Shown here: positions 39,827-55,445 of the stretch, one piece after another
Layout of the letters: each line of letters begins with the position of its first letter
How positions within the stretch are numbered: the first letter of the stretch is position 1
NCBI GenBank assembly: GCA_963573385.1
Contig: CAUYLG010051975.1
Span: 41,538-105,537, forward strand
Reading direction: 5' to 3'
DNA: 64,000 bases
From: Cacajao melanocephalus
Lineage: Eukaryota; Chordata; Mammalia; Primates; Pitheciidae
The notes under the pieces: generated by a model
Databases searched by the model: none
What the model saw: only the letters and a program-made list of their open reading frames with translations
What the model was told of the DNA's origin: nothing
Program-made: the position numbers and the translations under genes

Positions 39827-39975
39827 CATAATTAAACTGGCTGTTGGGCTTCTCACAGTTGATGATGTTGAAGCGGTAAGGGATGACCGCCTGCATACCG
39901 CTCACCCGAAAGTAGAACCACTGCTGATGCTGGGTGCTGTTCACGTCCGCATTGATCAACAGGTCATACTCGAAC
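39827..39975 (-). CDS. AGBL1: AGBL1 exon H: core of the CCP N-domain
   Basis: The 149-nt exon enters in phase 2 after acceptor tgatctacag and leaves in phase 1 at donor tatg|gtatgaac. It encodes [20 protein letters not shown], then [20 protein letters not shown], then [12 protein letters not shown]1 has [26 protein letters not shown] and [20 protein letters not shown], so identity is high. The block is the central sheet of the N-domain shared by all cytosolic carboxypeptidases. Confidence 0.97.
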
Positions 39976-40204
39976 CTGTAGATCAGAAGCAAGACTGGAG
40001 GGTTATCCAGAAAGACTTTAAGGTAAACTTGAGACACTGAGAATCTACATGTTTCAGGTTCTGGGTTATACAGATCTAAGACCCAGGATCTCAGCTAGCT
40101 GGTGAGTTATACTTATCATCCTGATATCACAATATTGGGTACAGGTTTTGGAAATTCGTGGAGGTGAGGGGGCTTTTTTGTATTAGAAGAGTCAATTGCA
40201 AAGT

Positions 40205-40395
40205 AGTGCATATTTTTAAATTTTTTTTTTAAATTATGGATACACAATAGTTGTACTTATTTATGGGGTACATGTGATATTTTGACACAATAATACAATG
40301 TGTTATGCTCAAATCAGGGTAATTGAGATATCTATCACCTAAGCATTTAACACTTCTTTTGTGTTAAGAACATTCCAATTCCAGTCTTTTTATTA
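40205..40395. mobile_element. L1-derived fragment
   Basis: It reads tttatggggtacatgtgata, then aatacaatgtgttatgctca and ggtaattgagatatctatca, an L1 (old M-type) non-coding segment. Orientation was not settled. Confidence 0.5.
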
Positions 40396-41794
40396 TTTTG
40401 AAATATTAGCATATATTTTTATTGAACAATAATGAAGTTTTTATCTAGCTAGAAAAAATGCAAGTGTGCTAAATACCAGAGAAAATTCAGCTTCATCTGG
40501 TTTGGATACGCTGTTACTATTTGATGATCAGCATTACTTTTGAGCCTCAATTTCCACATATAGAAAATGGAAGTGTCTAAACTTGCAGTGCCATTTATAA
40601 AACTCAAATAACCTAGTAAATATAAATCCCCCAGCAACACAACAAACATGAATTAGATGAACAATGCAGGGGTTGGTTCATTTTCGTTGTGATATAACTC
40701 CCATGCTATAAAATACACACATCTTGCATATACAGCTCAACGACTTTATTTACATCTGAAATCACTTGTGTGACTACTACCTAGATATAGGAAATTTCCA
40801 GCAGCCCAAGAGGACCTCAGGGATCCTCTCTCCCCATCGCTATATCTCCAAAGGTTATTATTTTTTGATCTCTAGCAACAGAACTAGCAATGTACTTTTG
40901 ACTTAGACATTATCAGATATTTTATTTTTAAAAATATTGTTCCTTCCTCTTGGTATTCTCTTTGAGTTACTCTTCTGAAAACGATAATGTTTTTGCCCCA
41001 ATCCATTCATATTCTCCCACATGGGACACCTAGTAAATGGCTTTGTGTAATGAGATTTACGAAAGGCTATAGTATGGTATGAGACAGCTGAGAGCAGAGT
41101 AGAGCTATCTGATGAAGTCCACTGTGAGCCCCACAGTCTAACCACTGAGCTCACCATCCAATACATGAAGCGTAACCCATGGAGTGGCACTCACAAGAAC
41201 AACTTGGAAAAGCTATGACCCTCAAATTGTCTGCTATTCCCACAGTGCTCTCTCCAAAAAGTAATCACAAAAATTCCTTACCCATAATTAGGTTTGTTTA
41301 CTGTTATGTGGCTCTATTATCCTGATCATAACTGATGAATTTAGGATTTTACACTCTGGTCCAAGGGAAATGTATAAAGAAAAAGACCTGAGCCAGCCCA
41401 GCAGCTTAGGAACAACCTGATCTGACAACTGTCCCACCAGGAGACTCATAATCAGGTCTCCCCTCCTGGATCCTTTGAACATGATATCTGGAGAGAAGGA
41501 AGAGTTAAAGTAGGAGCTACAGGAAGAAGTGGAAGCTAAGCCAACAACCCAAAGAAGGCTGAGAACAAATCTTGACATGATTGTCTTTCTTGTGTTTAGC
41601 CTGATTCGTTAAACTTGTCTCTGTTTTATATGTTGGGCTTCCTTGAAATATTTTATGTACAAAAAAAAGGATCACCCTTCACCTTCCCAAAAAAGGAAAA
41701 CCTTCAAAAATGAATCCTCAGGTGGATATAAAGGAGGTCTCAGCTACACTGAGTTCTGAACTCCAACCATGGTGAATATGCACCCCTGAGTAAG

Positions 41795-41980
41795 AGCATG
41801 TGTTGACCAAGTGCTGACCATGTGCCAGGTACTACTCTAAGAGTTTTAAGTGTGTTATTTAGCTCTCATGAAATCCCTAAGAAGTAGGTGCAATTATGGT
41901 TCTCATTTTGTGAGTGAGGAAATAAAGGCATGGAGTGAATTAGGAAACTTGCTCAGTCTCTTGGTTGGAAGATGCTGAAG
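41795..41980 (-). mobile_element. MIR, minus strand
   Basis: It has gaccatgtgccaggtactac, tctaagagttttaagtgtgt and ttgtgagtgaggaaataaag, which is the reversed MIR order. Confidence 0.75.
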
Positions 41981-42760
41981 TGGCCCTGGTGTCTGTCTAT
42001 GACCACCACATCATTATCTGTTCTGGACTGTTTTTTCAGAAGTTCGCCCATAGAAGATGAATTGTATATGTTGCCTTTTGGTATATGGGAAATATATCCA
42101 CACTGCTATAAAAGAAAGAATTTTAACATAGTGAAAACACTAGTCTCTTCTGAAACTGAAAAAGAATTAAAACTCATTTGTGTTTTATTTCCTTCCTTTT
42201 AGTTTGCACAGCCCTAGACTTTCCTTGGCTATGATATCCATCTCTACTGAGAGCTCATCTGCAGGTTCTGCTAGAGAGCATGGCACTGCCTCTTCTCTTA
42301 AATGCAGGATGGTTCACCTCTCTCTGGGAAGCTCATGATTTGCCACCTAAGGAATGAGAGCAACAGGCGTGGCGAAGTGCAGGAATAGCAGGCCCATGTG
42401 CCCTTCCATGTCAACAGAATCAGCCTTGGCATCAAAGAACTCTGAAACCCAAATATGGACCCATTATTTAAAACATAAGACACATCAGTAATAGTTCACC
42501 TCTACTGAATGGCTCACTCAGCTATGATATCCGTGAGTTCCCTAGTGGTGTACTGGTGAATGTTTAACAAATGACTCTCTGAGACAAAAACCTTCACTTG
42601 TACTGTTTGCCAATTTTTACGGTATAAATATTCCCACCATGGCTGATTTCAAGCTACCAGTGTGAAGTCACTAGTCACTGAACAGAGCATGGGGAAGAGA
42701 CAGTCACAACTTGCTTTCATGAACTGGGAAGAGATACCCACTGCGGTTTTCCTTACTTAC

Positions 42761-42847
42761 TCACGCACTTGGATGGCTTTGCGAAGATTCCCTGATTCAA
42801 ATTTGGAGAAGAACCTTAAGCTACTGGAAGCACTATCTTGCAAAGGC
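42761..42847 (-). CDS. AGBL1: AGBL1 exon G: start of the N-domain ([10 protein letters not shown])
   Basis: The 87-nt exon follows acceptor tttcattatag and ends at the near-consensus donor ga|gtaagta. It runs phase 2 to phase 2. The encoded peptide is [20 protein letters not shown] followed by LRKAIQVR. The [12 protein letters not shown] motif is diagnostic of cytosolic carboxypeptidases and opens the beta-sandwich N-domain that packs on the M14 peptidase fold. Confidence 0.95.
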
Positions 42848-44993
<2,146 letters not shown>

Positions 44994-45574
44994 CTTTGGA
45001 CTCCACATTTGCGTTCCAACATGGGCTGGGTGGTAGGAGGGGGACAGTGTCCCCAGAGGTCAGGAAATGCCATCATCTTGAAGTCCACCACAGAGCTGGT
45101 TCTTCTGGCTTTGGCCATATAAAGATAGGGATCATGAAAAGGGACACGCTTCAAATGTGTCTGCAGAAGCTTATCTATTACTGCGACAGCTTCTCCAGTC
45201 CTACCGGAATTGGAAAAGGAGACACCCATCCTTTGGCAGAAAATTGCATCTACGTCCCAGGCATCTGCTTTCAGGGAATCCTGAATGTCAGGGATTTCAC
45301 TTTCAGAAGAATCTCTCCCAAGATGATTGGATTGCACATTTTGGTACGGGTTCACTACAGGCTTGCTTTTGGATCCTAGATGCACAGTGGACCTTCCCGT
45401 CTTCACCATGCACAGAAGGGATGACCGGACAGCATCTTCTCTTTCTTGCCCACAGGAACTTTGGTCCTTGTTGAAGCAATGCTGCTTTGAGAAGGCAGCA
45501 GTCGGAATGTGGTGGTGATTGGCAAACTCAGTCTTTTCAGGGTTCAAATCATCTCCAGATTTGGATTCCAGTTC
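44994..45574 (-). CDS. AGBL1: AGBL1 exon E: long variable linker ending in conserved block
   Basis: At 581 nt this is the longest exon in the window. It enters in phase 0 and leaves in phase 2 at donor ccaaag|gtgatgg. About 193 codons are open. The first two thirds (Ser, Asn, Gln and His rich) resemble nothing I recognise and are probably disordered. The C-terminal 50 residues carry [32 protein letters not shown] and LERKCGVQR, which align with the HDPDLY, GHIPPP and LERPYGVQR motifs of CCP1. The acceptor ttgaacctgaag has a purine-rich end. A branch-point-like cactgac lies about 28 nt upstream. The left boundary is therefore less certain than the rest. Confidence 0.85.
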
Positions 45575-46791
45575 CTTCAGGTTCAAAATGGAATAGGATA
45601 TGTCAGTGTGACCTTCCAGATAGGAAGCACAATTTGATCCCTGTCCTTACTCTCTGGGCACACAGCTAAGCATAAATCCTGTGAATTTGGAAGCTTTTTC
45701 CAAGGTCAACCAAGAAAGACTAACCTTCAAGAGTCAAATAAATAACAGAATCATAGAAATTCACCATGTTTGGAAGGGGCTTTTGGTGGGTCTAGTCCAA
45801 TGGTAAACAGTTTTTGAATGTCTTCTTCAAGACTCCCACTAAATTATAATCTGGTTGAAAAACCATATTTATGGGGGCCTCACTGCACCCCAAGGCAATG
45901 CCTTTCACTTGAGGATAATTCTGCTTATTTGAAAAAAATATTTATACTACACTAAGATTTCCTTCCCTAAAACTGGTATTACTGATCACTGCCTGCTTTC
46001 TGAAGTCAAATAGAGTATATTAACTCCCTTCTGTACACATGACTTAGCTTATATTCCTTAGATGTAACCAAATTCATGATTTATTTCTAAGAGCCATAAG
46101 AAAATAATGGAGATCAAAAAGCAGGTCTAAAATATTGATGGCAGCAACTAGGCACAGAATTAGCATCACTAGGTCTAAGGTTCTCAATTTGTTTCTAACT
46201 GACAAAGAAAGCCTGAAATCAGGATGTCCACCTTCAAAAAAGCCATCTAAGACAATTTTCCCACTTTGGCATGAGAACAATTAAATCATCATGAATTTTT
46301 ATTTGCTTTTTCAGTGCATGGGGGCACGGTGTGCTTACACAAACTTAGATGGTGTAGCCTATTGCTCCTAGACTACAAGCCTGTACAGCATCTTAATGTA
46401 CTGAACACTGTAGGCAATAGTAACACAATGATATTTGCGTGTCTAAACATAAAAAGATGTAGTGAAAATACAGTATTATAATCTTATGGGACCACCATGG
46501 TGTATGTTGTCTGTCATCAATGGAAACGTCGCTAGGCAGCACATGACTGAGTATCCATCCTAAGTGTGAGTGTCAGATTGAAGAACCCTTGCATACATCC
46601 TAAATTTTTCCCATTTTTGCTACCTTTTCCCAATTTTGTTTAGCATTTTGCTTTTCTCTAAGGAAGAGCCCAGAAGCATAGAGCTAATGATGAGCAATGC
46701 TTTCCATCTGGACACCCTGGTTTGGCCTCCCAAGATCTGCAAAGAACCCGTCATATATCATCAAAGACCAGAACCACAGCACAGGTCCCAC
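45575..46791 (-). other. AGBL1 intron D-E
   Basis: The 1.2-kb intron contains a Tigger-like DNA transposon fragment (46305-46552). A branch-point-like cactgac is about 28 nt before the exon E acceptor. Confidence 0.7.
46305..46552 (-). mobile_element. Tigger-type DNA transposon fragment
   Basis: It contains acacaaacttagatggtgta, gcctattgctcctagactac, tatgggaccaccatggtgta and a terminal block aaacgtcgctaggcagcaca ending tgactgagt. I know this from a common mariner/Tigger-class family; the exact family name is uncertain. Confidence 0.65.
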
Positions 46792-46908
46792 CTCAGAGCT
46801 GCAGGAGAGCTCAGGACACATCGTCTCATACTGCATCAGTTCCTCTTCAGGCCGGTCAAGACCAGGTTTGGAACTCAGCTTGCCCACATCTGTTTCCAAG
46901 TCATCATC
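46792..46908 (-). CDS. AGBL1: AGBL1 exon D: linker segment DDDLETDV
   Basis: The 117-nt exon (39 codons, phase 0 to 0) follows acceptor cctttgtag and ends at donor gag|gtggga. It starts [20 protein letters not shown] and ends [22 protein letters not shown]1 has the matching pattern DDDDIETDINKL, then a Tyr-Glu segment and a PEL motif. Because the exon is a multiple of three, skipping it would keep frame. The donor is weaker than consensus. Confidence 0.9.
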
Positions 46909-47294
46909 CTACAAAGGAATATTCATAGAAGAGATTACAGTCAGGAAATCCACCCTGAGATGCATCAAGACAAGATATGTATATGCTTCTTCAGAATCTT
47001 AGGACGTGGTTTTCTTGCCTCCAAATTATAGCACTAGCCTATCCAGTGAAGAATTTGTTACGCTGGATTGTAGTTTTTAAATAAAAAGAAAGAAGATAAC
47101 TTGTCTCAGCACGTATGTCAGTATTTATCAGCCTTCATCGGAAGTAAAAATTTGTATAAAATGATATAAACTATATAATCAATAAAACACATGATAAAAT
47201 AAATTCGTCATCTCATCACCACTATCATCAACTTCATTGTAATTACTGTTGCTCTTTATCTATCTTTGTCATTTAGGTTTGTCAATCTTTTCAC

Positions 47295-47760
47295 AAACAT
47301 TTAATCAGCACATACAGTGAGCAGGTACTCTTCTAGGTACTGAAGGTTCAGTCATAATGGAACAGACAAACGTCCATGCTCCCATGGAATTTGCCTTTTA
47401 GTGAGAGAAGAAAAACAGTAAAGAAGAAAGTAAACAAATGGATAAGTTAATTTTCAACAGTGATAACTGCCCTTGAAATGACAAAAGAGAGTGATATGAT
47501 TAAGAGTGAGGAATGAGAGGCTGTTTAGATTAGGAGATCTGAGGAGGACTCACAAGAAGGTAATGTTTCAACTGAAACCTAAATGACAAAAAAAGCCAAG
47601 TATGCGCAGGCCTAGAAGTGAACTACTAGCAGAAGGAAAAGCTGGAATTTGCTTACAGAAAGAAGGTGGCTGATGTATACAGAATAAGAGGAAGATCGCA
47701 GGAGACGAGATTTGAGAAATAGGTTAAGAGAGAAATTATATTGATCCTTATGAGAGGATC
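47295..47760 (-). mobile_element. L2-like tract, minus strand
   Basis: It starts near aatcagcacatacagtgagc, continues with ccatgctcccatggaatttg and aaggtaatgtttcaactgaa, and has tactagcagaaggaaaagct. This is the order of a reversed L2 3' region. It is strongly diverged. Confidence 0.55.
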
Positions 47761-48562
47761 AACTCATCCTGGGGAGGAGTTGGTATTCTCCTACTGCACC
47801 TTTAACCCTTTGCATATTTAAAAGTTTACCAAGGCACCACCAGTCTTTTACTTATTGGATTGAACAATCCCAGGCACTTTATTTTTTATTCTCGATAGAT
47901 CATCATTTCAAAACAATTTAATGATGATGGTGACTCTCCTCTGAATATTTGCGTGTTTTCCAAGGGTTGTAGGGTCTTACAGAGAAAAGACACCAGGAAT
48001 CAACCAGCCCAGTCTCTTCATCTTTCCACATCCTAGATCAAGTTTCCTTAATAAAATAGAGAGAAAAAAAAACCATACCATATGTTTTACAAGTATATTT
48101 TATTAGTTAAGGAAAAACCTGGCAGTCCTCAAAGGTTAAATTCAGTAAATGTGGAAAATAGATGTTTGTATTCCTGATCCAAGGGGAAAAAATGCAATAG
48201 TCCATCTATGTTTCACAATTTTTCCCCAAACTGCAAATTAAAAGAAAAGTAATTCCCATGTGTTTCACTTAATGATATTTCAGGTATAGTACACACCATG
48301 ACCAAATCCATGGCCACCATTCTTGTCCTTTCCAGCTTTATCTATCAGTTTCTGCTTGTCTCCACCCCCTCCACTGCAAACTCAGCCATGGCACAGGGTG
48401 GCACTAATGGAAACACAATCTGGAAGGCCACTGGGAAGAACGTCCTGACCAGTGAGTAAGGTTGTGCTCCAGCCGGTGCATTTGAACAGAAGAGAGTCAT
48501 GCAACCCATGAGCTGCAATCTATTTCATTCCACATGTGACTAGGCGACCCACTTAGCCTTAG

Positions 48563-48725
48563 AGCAGGGGTTAATGAACTATGGCCCACTGGTTGTTTTC
48601 ATCAATAAAGTTTTATTGGAACAGAGCCACACCCACTCATTTGGTCATGGCTGTTTTCTCAGTGCAACAGCAAAGGTTAATTGTTGTGACATAGACTATT
48701 TTTGACCTTCAAAGTTCTGGAGCTT
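48563..48725. mobile_element. hAT-like nonautonomous transposon fragment
   Basis: The segment includes agcaggggttaatgaactat, taaagttttattggaacaga and gccacacccactcatttggt. It is the same family as 1377-1563 and 50600-51118, here with the opposite end preserved. Confidence 0.7.
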
Positions 48726-50239
48726 AGTCTCAGCCAGGTTGCAACTTCCTTTTGTATTTCTCATAAATGACATTTATACTAATCTGGAGATGGACCTGCT
48801 TCTGTGTCATCACAGCATCCCAGGCAGTCCTTTGCCAGCTAGAATTCTGGTACCTACCGAATCCAGGTAATGCTTTCTGGCTCTTGTTCCATAGGTTGGA
48901 CCTTTTAGACATTGTCTTTTGGCTGCCTCAGATTTTAGTTCACCACTCCATTGAAGGTGGTGATTTTAACACTTAGTAAGGACAAACTCCAAGTTCACTA
49001 GACCGTGAACTCTTTGAAGATAAAAACTACATCGTCTTATCTGTTTATGTTTCATATTAACATCCCCAAGAATTTAGCATGCTGTATATGGATCATACCC
49101 AAGAAAGTGCCTGAAAGGAACAAAAAATGAAAAAGAAAGGAAAGGAAGGAAGAAGGAAGGGAGAGCTTGAATTCACTCTGTTTATCATTCTCTTCTTCAG
49201 AGTTTGTCTGAGTCTAATGCTTGTGTATGTGAATAGAGCCCACATCTAATATGCTGACCTTTGCAATTTTCAATCAAAGCACAGCACCCTACTTTCCTCT
49301 CTCATGACCCTTTACAGATAAAAGATCCTCTTAATCATTCTTTTTAAGAGGCTGGTCCCAATTATTACCTAAGATTGTCAAATGGGAAGGCCACAGGTTT
49401 AAGGCCTGGATCAGTTCTGTGATCAGGAGTAAAATATGCCTGACTTCTGGTTCACACCTCTGGCAGTAAATGCTGCTGGGTTCCCTGGGGAAAGCCCAGT
49501 TTTCTGAAGCACCAGTTTCCTTGTTCTTGCTGTGCCTCCAAAGGAAGCCCTGACTCTCATGTTCCTCTCCGTCTCTACAACTCATGCTCACACTGACTTC
49601 TCAACTTCTTGCCTTGGCTCGAAGCCTTTTGATGAAAAGTTTTCAAGCTCTTACCAATTTGTCTTGTGCTTCTTTCCCAGTTGAGTTTATCTGTTTAGGT
49701 TTCTCTCTAACCCACCCCTTCATCCTCTGCAGACCAAGGGAAAGTATCTGAACGCCTTCCCTCTCGTGCTGTGGGACATCAGGCACTGTCGTGCACCCGG
49801 TCCCTTCCCATCAGATACATGGGGCGAGTGACACTCTGCATGAGACATTCAGTTATCAAAGAGCAAGCAAGAGGGGAGACGAAGTGGCATTGATGAATGA
49901 CTGCAGCAGCACAGTGTTATTCAAATAATTCAGCACGTACTCCACAGGCCTGCATCGCTAAGCCACAGCAAAGAACCAATTTGCTACTGATGACTTCAGA
50001 AATGATTCTATTTATCAACAAAACCCAAAGAACACCAGACTGTCCATAGCAGTCTAAACCTACAGATGTAGCTAAGAGGTGGTCCCTGTACATCTGCTAC
50101 TACTACCATCAGCAAGGTGAGTGAGTATCACGAGAGAAAACTCCAAAGCCTCTTTCTTTCTAGACAGATAGGAAAGAAGGAGAGAAAGGAAAGGAGGGAA
50201 AAAAACTGATTTTTTAAATGAGTTTCATCCCCAGGAAAT

Positions 50240-50380
50240 GTCATAAAAGGCAGCATTTACTTTAGTTTACTGAGTCGTGTTTTACAGATGACAAAATTAA
50301 GAAACTGCGACTTAAAGGAATTTGTCAAAGTCCACGTCCACCAACAGAAATGGAAATAGAATTATAATTCATAGACAAAG
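50240..50380 (-). mobile_element. MIR fragment, minus strand
   Basis: It carries ttttacagatgacaaaatta, then agaaactgcgacttaaagg, the reversed MIR core. Ends are approximate. Confidence 0.5.
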
Positions 50381-50392
50381 TCTTATTCTAGA

Positions 50393-50590
50393 GCAATAGT
50401 CCTCAACTAGGGGTGATTCTGGCAAGTCTTAGAGATATTTTTGGCCCATGCCTGGAGGGAAATGAGGTGGACACTACTAATATCCAGTGGGTAGGGGTCG
50501 TGATGCCTCTAAACATCCTACAATGCACAGGGCAGCTTCCCACAACCAAGAAGTATCCAGTCTAAATGCCAACAGTGCCAAGGTCTAGAA
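50393..50590 (+). mobile_element. MER20-like hAT transposon
   Basis: The segment reads agtcctcaactaggggtgat, then atccagtgggtaggggtcgt, then acatcctacaatgcacaggg and ends gccaaggtctagaaatc. This is the MER20 order. It is followed directly by another hAT-like copy. Confidence 0.75.
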
Positions 50591-50599
50591 ATCTTGCTG

Positions 50600-51118
50600 T
50601 AGAAAAACAGTCCATAAACTGTCTCACTGCTTATTTCTGTACATGAAGATTGCTTGGAACACAGCCATGTCCATTTATTTGTGAATTGTCCATAGCTGTT
50701 TTGTGCTACAATAAAGTTGAACAGTTGTGACAAAGACTGTATGGTCTACAAAGCCTAAAATAATTACTATTAGACTTTTTTTTTTTTTGGAGACAGAGTT
50801 TCACTGTGTTGCCCAGGCAGGAGTGCAGTGGCATGATCTCTGCTCACTGCAACCTCCTCACCTCCTAGGTTCAAGCAATTCTCCTGCCTCAGCCTACTAA
50901 GTAGCTGAGACTATAGGCGCGTGCCACCACGCCTGGCTAATTTTTTTGTATTTTTAGTAGAGGGGGGTTTCCCTGTGTCAGCCAGGATGATCTTGACCTC
51001 CTGACCTCGTGATCTGCCTGCCTCAGCCTCCCAAAGTGCTGAGATTACAGGCATGAGCCACCGTACCCGGCTACTACTGGATTTTTTAATAGGAAGTTCA
51101 CCAACCTCTGTTCTATAG
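50600..51118. mobile_element. hAT-like nonautonomous transposon split by an Alu
   Basis: The left piece (50600-50774) has ttggaacacagccatgtcc, gtccatagctgttttgtgct and gtctacaaagcctaaaata. The right piece (51073-51118) ends aagttcaccaacctctg, the expected terminal region of this family. Similar copies are at 1377-1563 and 48563-48725. Confidence 0.7.
50775..51072 (-). mobile_element. Alu, minus strand, inserted in a hAT element
   Basis: A T run is followed by ggagacagagtttcactgtg and the element ends accgtacccggc. It splits a hAT-like element whose sequence stops at tactattagac and resumes at tactactggattttt. Confidence 0.94.
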
Positions 51119-51650
51119 GATAGGTCTTTTGGGGAGGGAGCCCAAACAGTGCTACTTCTCTGCTGGCCAGGTTGTGCACTGTGTAACTTATGGGAAAACA
51201 ATTCACAGACTCCGATGTCAGTGGAATTGTACAAGCAAAAATCCTGTGCAGAAAGGATAAGAAGAGTGACTTACGAAGACAGATGAGATCTACTAGAAAG
51301 CATCCTGGAAAATCTTTCTAGGGTCTTTAAATGGTCTTATTAAATACACCCACTCCAAGTGTTAAGTGCGTACCTAATTTTCATCTGAATGGAATATCGG
51401 TGTCTTAATAACGGATAGGATAGCCTCTGACTTCACAGTGAGACATTGTACCAGACCTACCGAGATGAAAGTGACAACTTGAAAATCAATAACAGTAGCT
51501 GTCATTTATTGAGTGTCACTACCACTGGAGTGGCAGTACTAAAGTAAGCTCTTAAAATTTACACTGGGATTGGGCAAACGTAGAAAGTGATATTTTTCCA
51601 TGCATGATGTGAATATGGACATCATTAGAAGCATAGACTGGTGTACATAC

Positions 51651-51718
51651 TTCCACTTTTCCATCTTCAGAATCAGAGTCTTTGTCTACCTCCTCATCAC
51701 CATCATCTTCAAAATCCT
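51651..51718 (-). CDS. AGBL1: AGBL1 exon C: acidic linker micro-exon
   Basis: This small 68-nt exon has acceptor ccttccag and donor gaa|gtatgtac. It enters in phase 1 and leaves in phase 0. Its 22 full codons are almost all acidic: DFEDDGDEEVDKDSDSEDGK and two more residues. CCP1 has a comparable Asp/Glu-rich stretch here. It is probably a disordered hinge between the helical scaffold and the peptidase. It was recognised from phase, splice sites and composition, since it is too short to stand out as an open frame. Confidence 0.9.
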
Positions 51719-52884
<1,166 letters not shown>

Positions 52885-53899
52885 TCAGATGTCGACATCT
52901 GGGCACAGTCCCCTAGCTGTAACACAGCTAATAACAGTCTCCTAGCTGTATTTCAGCTAATGAATTATACAGAGCCTGCATGGACAGACCGTAAACAGCC
53001 TTACTGTAGAATGTCAAATTTGAACATTCTAACACAGAATTCTGTCTAATGTAGAATCTGCACTTTTCTGTCTCTTGCACATTTCATACACCATGGCAAT
53101 GAATACAGTCTGAATATAGACTTAAAATTCCTTCAAAGGATGCTGCGCCTAAGGCAAGACATTGCTCAGGATAGCTGGGGGAAGAGGAGGTCGGTGTCTT
53201 TTCTCAGCCACCCATGTGTCACTGTGAATTATTGCCTATGTTAGGGAATGAGCGGCTGAATTGATAGAAGTCTTGCTTTTCTCTTTCAGCTGTCTTCTGA
53301 GGAGAAAAATATTTTTTTAAAAAAGGTAAAATACGAAATCAGAAGAAAAGACTAAGTGAATCCCAAGTACCTAAATTAAATTACATGCGTCTTCTCAAAG
53401 CCCACAGTGTTGAACCCTCTTGGTACCTTCCCAAATCAGAGAAAAATTGGGTTTGCAGATGTAACATTTTGATACTGATGGAACATGACAAGACCCTTCT
53501 TCTCAGATACTGTGAAAAATGTAAGAACAAGTTCACTAAATTGAGAGACAGAGTTGACTACGGTTCAGTTTCTCTTTGGCAAAAACACAACCATTTTCTT
53601 CAGTATCTCTGTACATGTTTTGTCTACTGACTTGGTACAGGAAGGTGACTAGTGGGGGCCCCAGTTTGCTATTCCTAAAGAATGCAGCAAGTTCTGAGGC
53701 CAATAAGTCATAGAAGTGGAGACGGTGGATGCTAAGGACCCACCACAGGGCAGCGTGAATGTCTGTGGTGCTGCTGAACTGTGGCATCTCTAGACTCAAC
53801 ATTACAGATACTTCCATGTGAAAGAACATGGAGGGAAAAAAAATAATAAAAACTTATCCACGAATTTAAGCTACCCAAATGACTGCAAAATATAAGTAA

Positions 53900-54199
<300 letters not shown>

Positions 54200-55224
54200 A
54201 AGTAAGCCAACTTTCAAAATGAAATGTCTTAATGTAATCAAGAATGCTCTCTCTCCTTCAGTGTGCGCCAGTCATACCAATCAGGTGTCCTGAATCAACA
54301 GCCTCAGAATACACAGCCAGAAACACTCTCAATGGAAAATAAATTAGTTTTGGCTAATTCATTACTGAGGCTAATGAACAGTTGAAGCTGTTTCACCCCT
54401 TGGTCTGGTCAAATGGTCTCAAGTGTTTTGTAATGGGAAAAAAATAAAACAGAGACTGAAGGAGGAAGCAAGAAGATGAAGGAGATGGCTTGTCAGAGAC
54501 AATGTTCTAAACTCCAACCTTGGTAGGGAGAGAGAGAGCCCAAGCCAGGGAACTCAGTCAAAAATGCCAACAGTTTGGAACCCAGGTATGTCTGTGATGG
54601 TCTGACAATAAAAGGTAATCGTGTCTTTTTCTTTGGTGGAATGGTACAAGTGAAAAGCAAGTGAAAGCATGAGGCCAAGTTCAAACGTTCTGAAAAACTG
54701 GACCATACCATGAACTGATCTTGGAGGCTGCAGGGAGTATTAAAATCTATAAAACCCAAGGCATTAGGAATCATGCTGTATTTGCTGTCTGCTGCATTGC
54801 AGGGGAAATACTTATGAATGCAGAGATTGTTGGTTTCAAGGTAACAGAAATTCTTGAATTCATTCGTCAACGTTTCCCTCAGTGGATAGGTGTGTGCAGG
54901 GCCGAGACGAAGCTGAGGCAAGGGAGGGGTGCCCAGGAAGCATTTGCTTTCAGGCTCCTAGAAGTGCAGAGTTGGTACTTGTGCTATGCATCAAAAAAAG
55001 ACAAGACTCCAGGAAGTAGGATCCTTAAGAACCAATGTCTCAGAATTGGAGGCAAAGGTGAGATTTTAGGCTCCCTTTTCCCATCACTCTCAATAACACA
55101 TCTGCTACTTGGAAGGGATGATGAAATATGAGAATGCTTAAAACATTCAATGCTTCCATCATAGTTAACATCTTTGAATTAGCATTGGAATTATAATTAC
55201 TCTACTTGCATGATATATGGACAA

Positions 55225-55445
55225 GATAGATTAAGAGCAAACTGCTCAGGTCCTGGAGCCAGACTATGTGAGTTTTAATCCTGGACTGAAGACTGCTAAC
55301 TTCATAACCCTGGCAAATTAATACACTCCTCTGTGCCACAGTGATAATAACACAACCTCGCTCATAATGTTGTGTGTGAATTAAACGCATTAAAGTAGGC
55401 AAAGTGCCTAACAGCAAGCACTTTGTATTAGCTAGTGGGAAGAAA
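55225..55445 (+). mobile_element. MIR, plus strand
   Basis: The MIR order is visible: ctggagccagactatgtgag, ttttaatcctggactgaaga, then tcctctgtgccacagtgata and gtgtgtgaattaaacgcatt, ending near aaagtgcctaacagcaag. Confidence 0.75.

Larger units (their letters stand above)
39976..42760 (-). other. AGBL1 intron G-H
   Basis: The 2.8-kb intron contains a MIR (41795-41980), an L1-like fragment (40205-40395) and a small MIR-like piece near 40530-40630. Nothing was recognised from 42.2 to 42.7 kb. Confidence 0.6.
46909..51650 (-). other. AGBL1 intron C-D
   Basis: The 4.7-kb intron contains an Alu within a hAT fossil (50.6-51.1 kb), a MER20-like copy, another hAT copy at 48.56 kb, an L2-like tract at 47.3-47.75 kb, and a purine tract at 49130-49170. 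Nothing is recognised between 48.7 and 50.2 kb apart from these. Confidence 0.7.

Noticed and set aside
54493..55131. Overlapping frames of 142 and 136 codons on opposite strands
   Set aside because: Both are open by chance in the same tract; neither resembles a known protein and neither has splice context.
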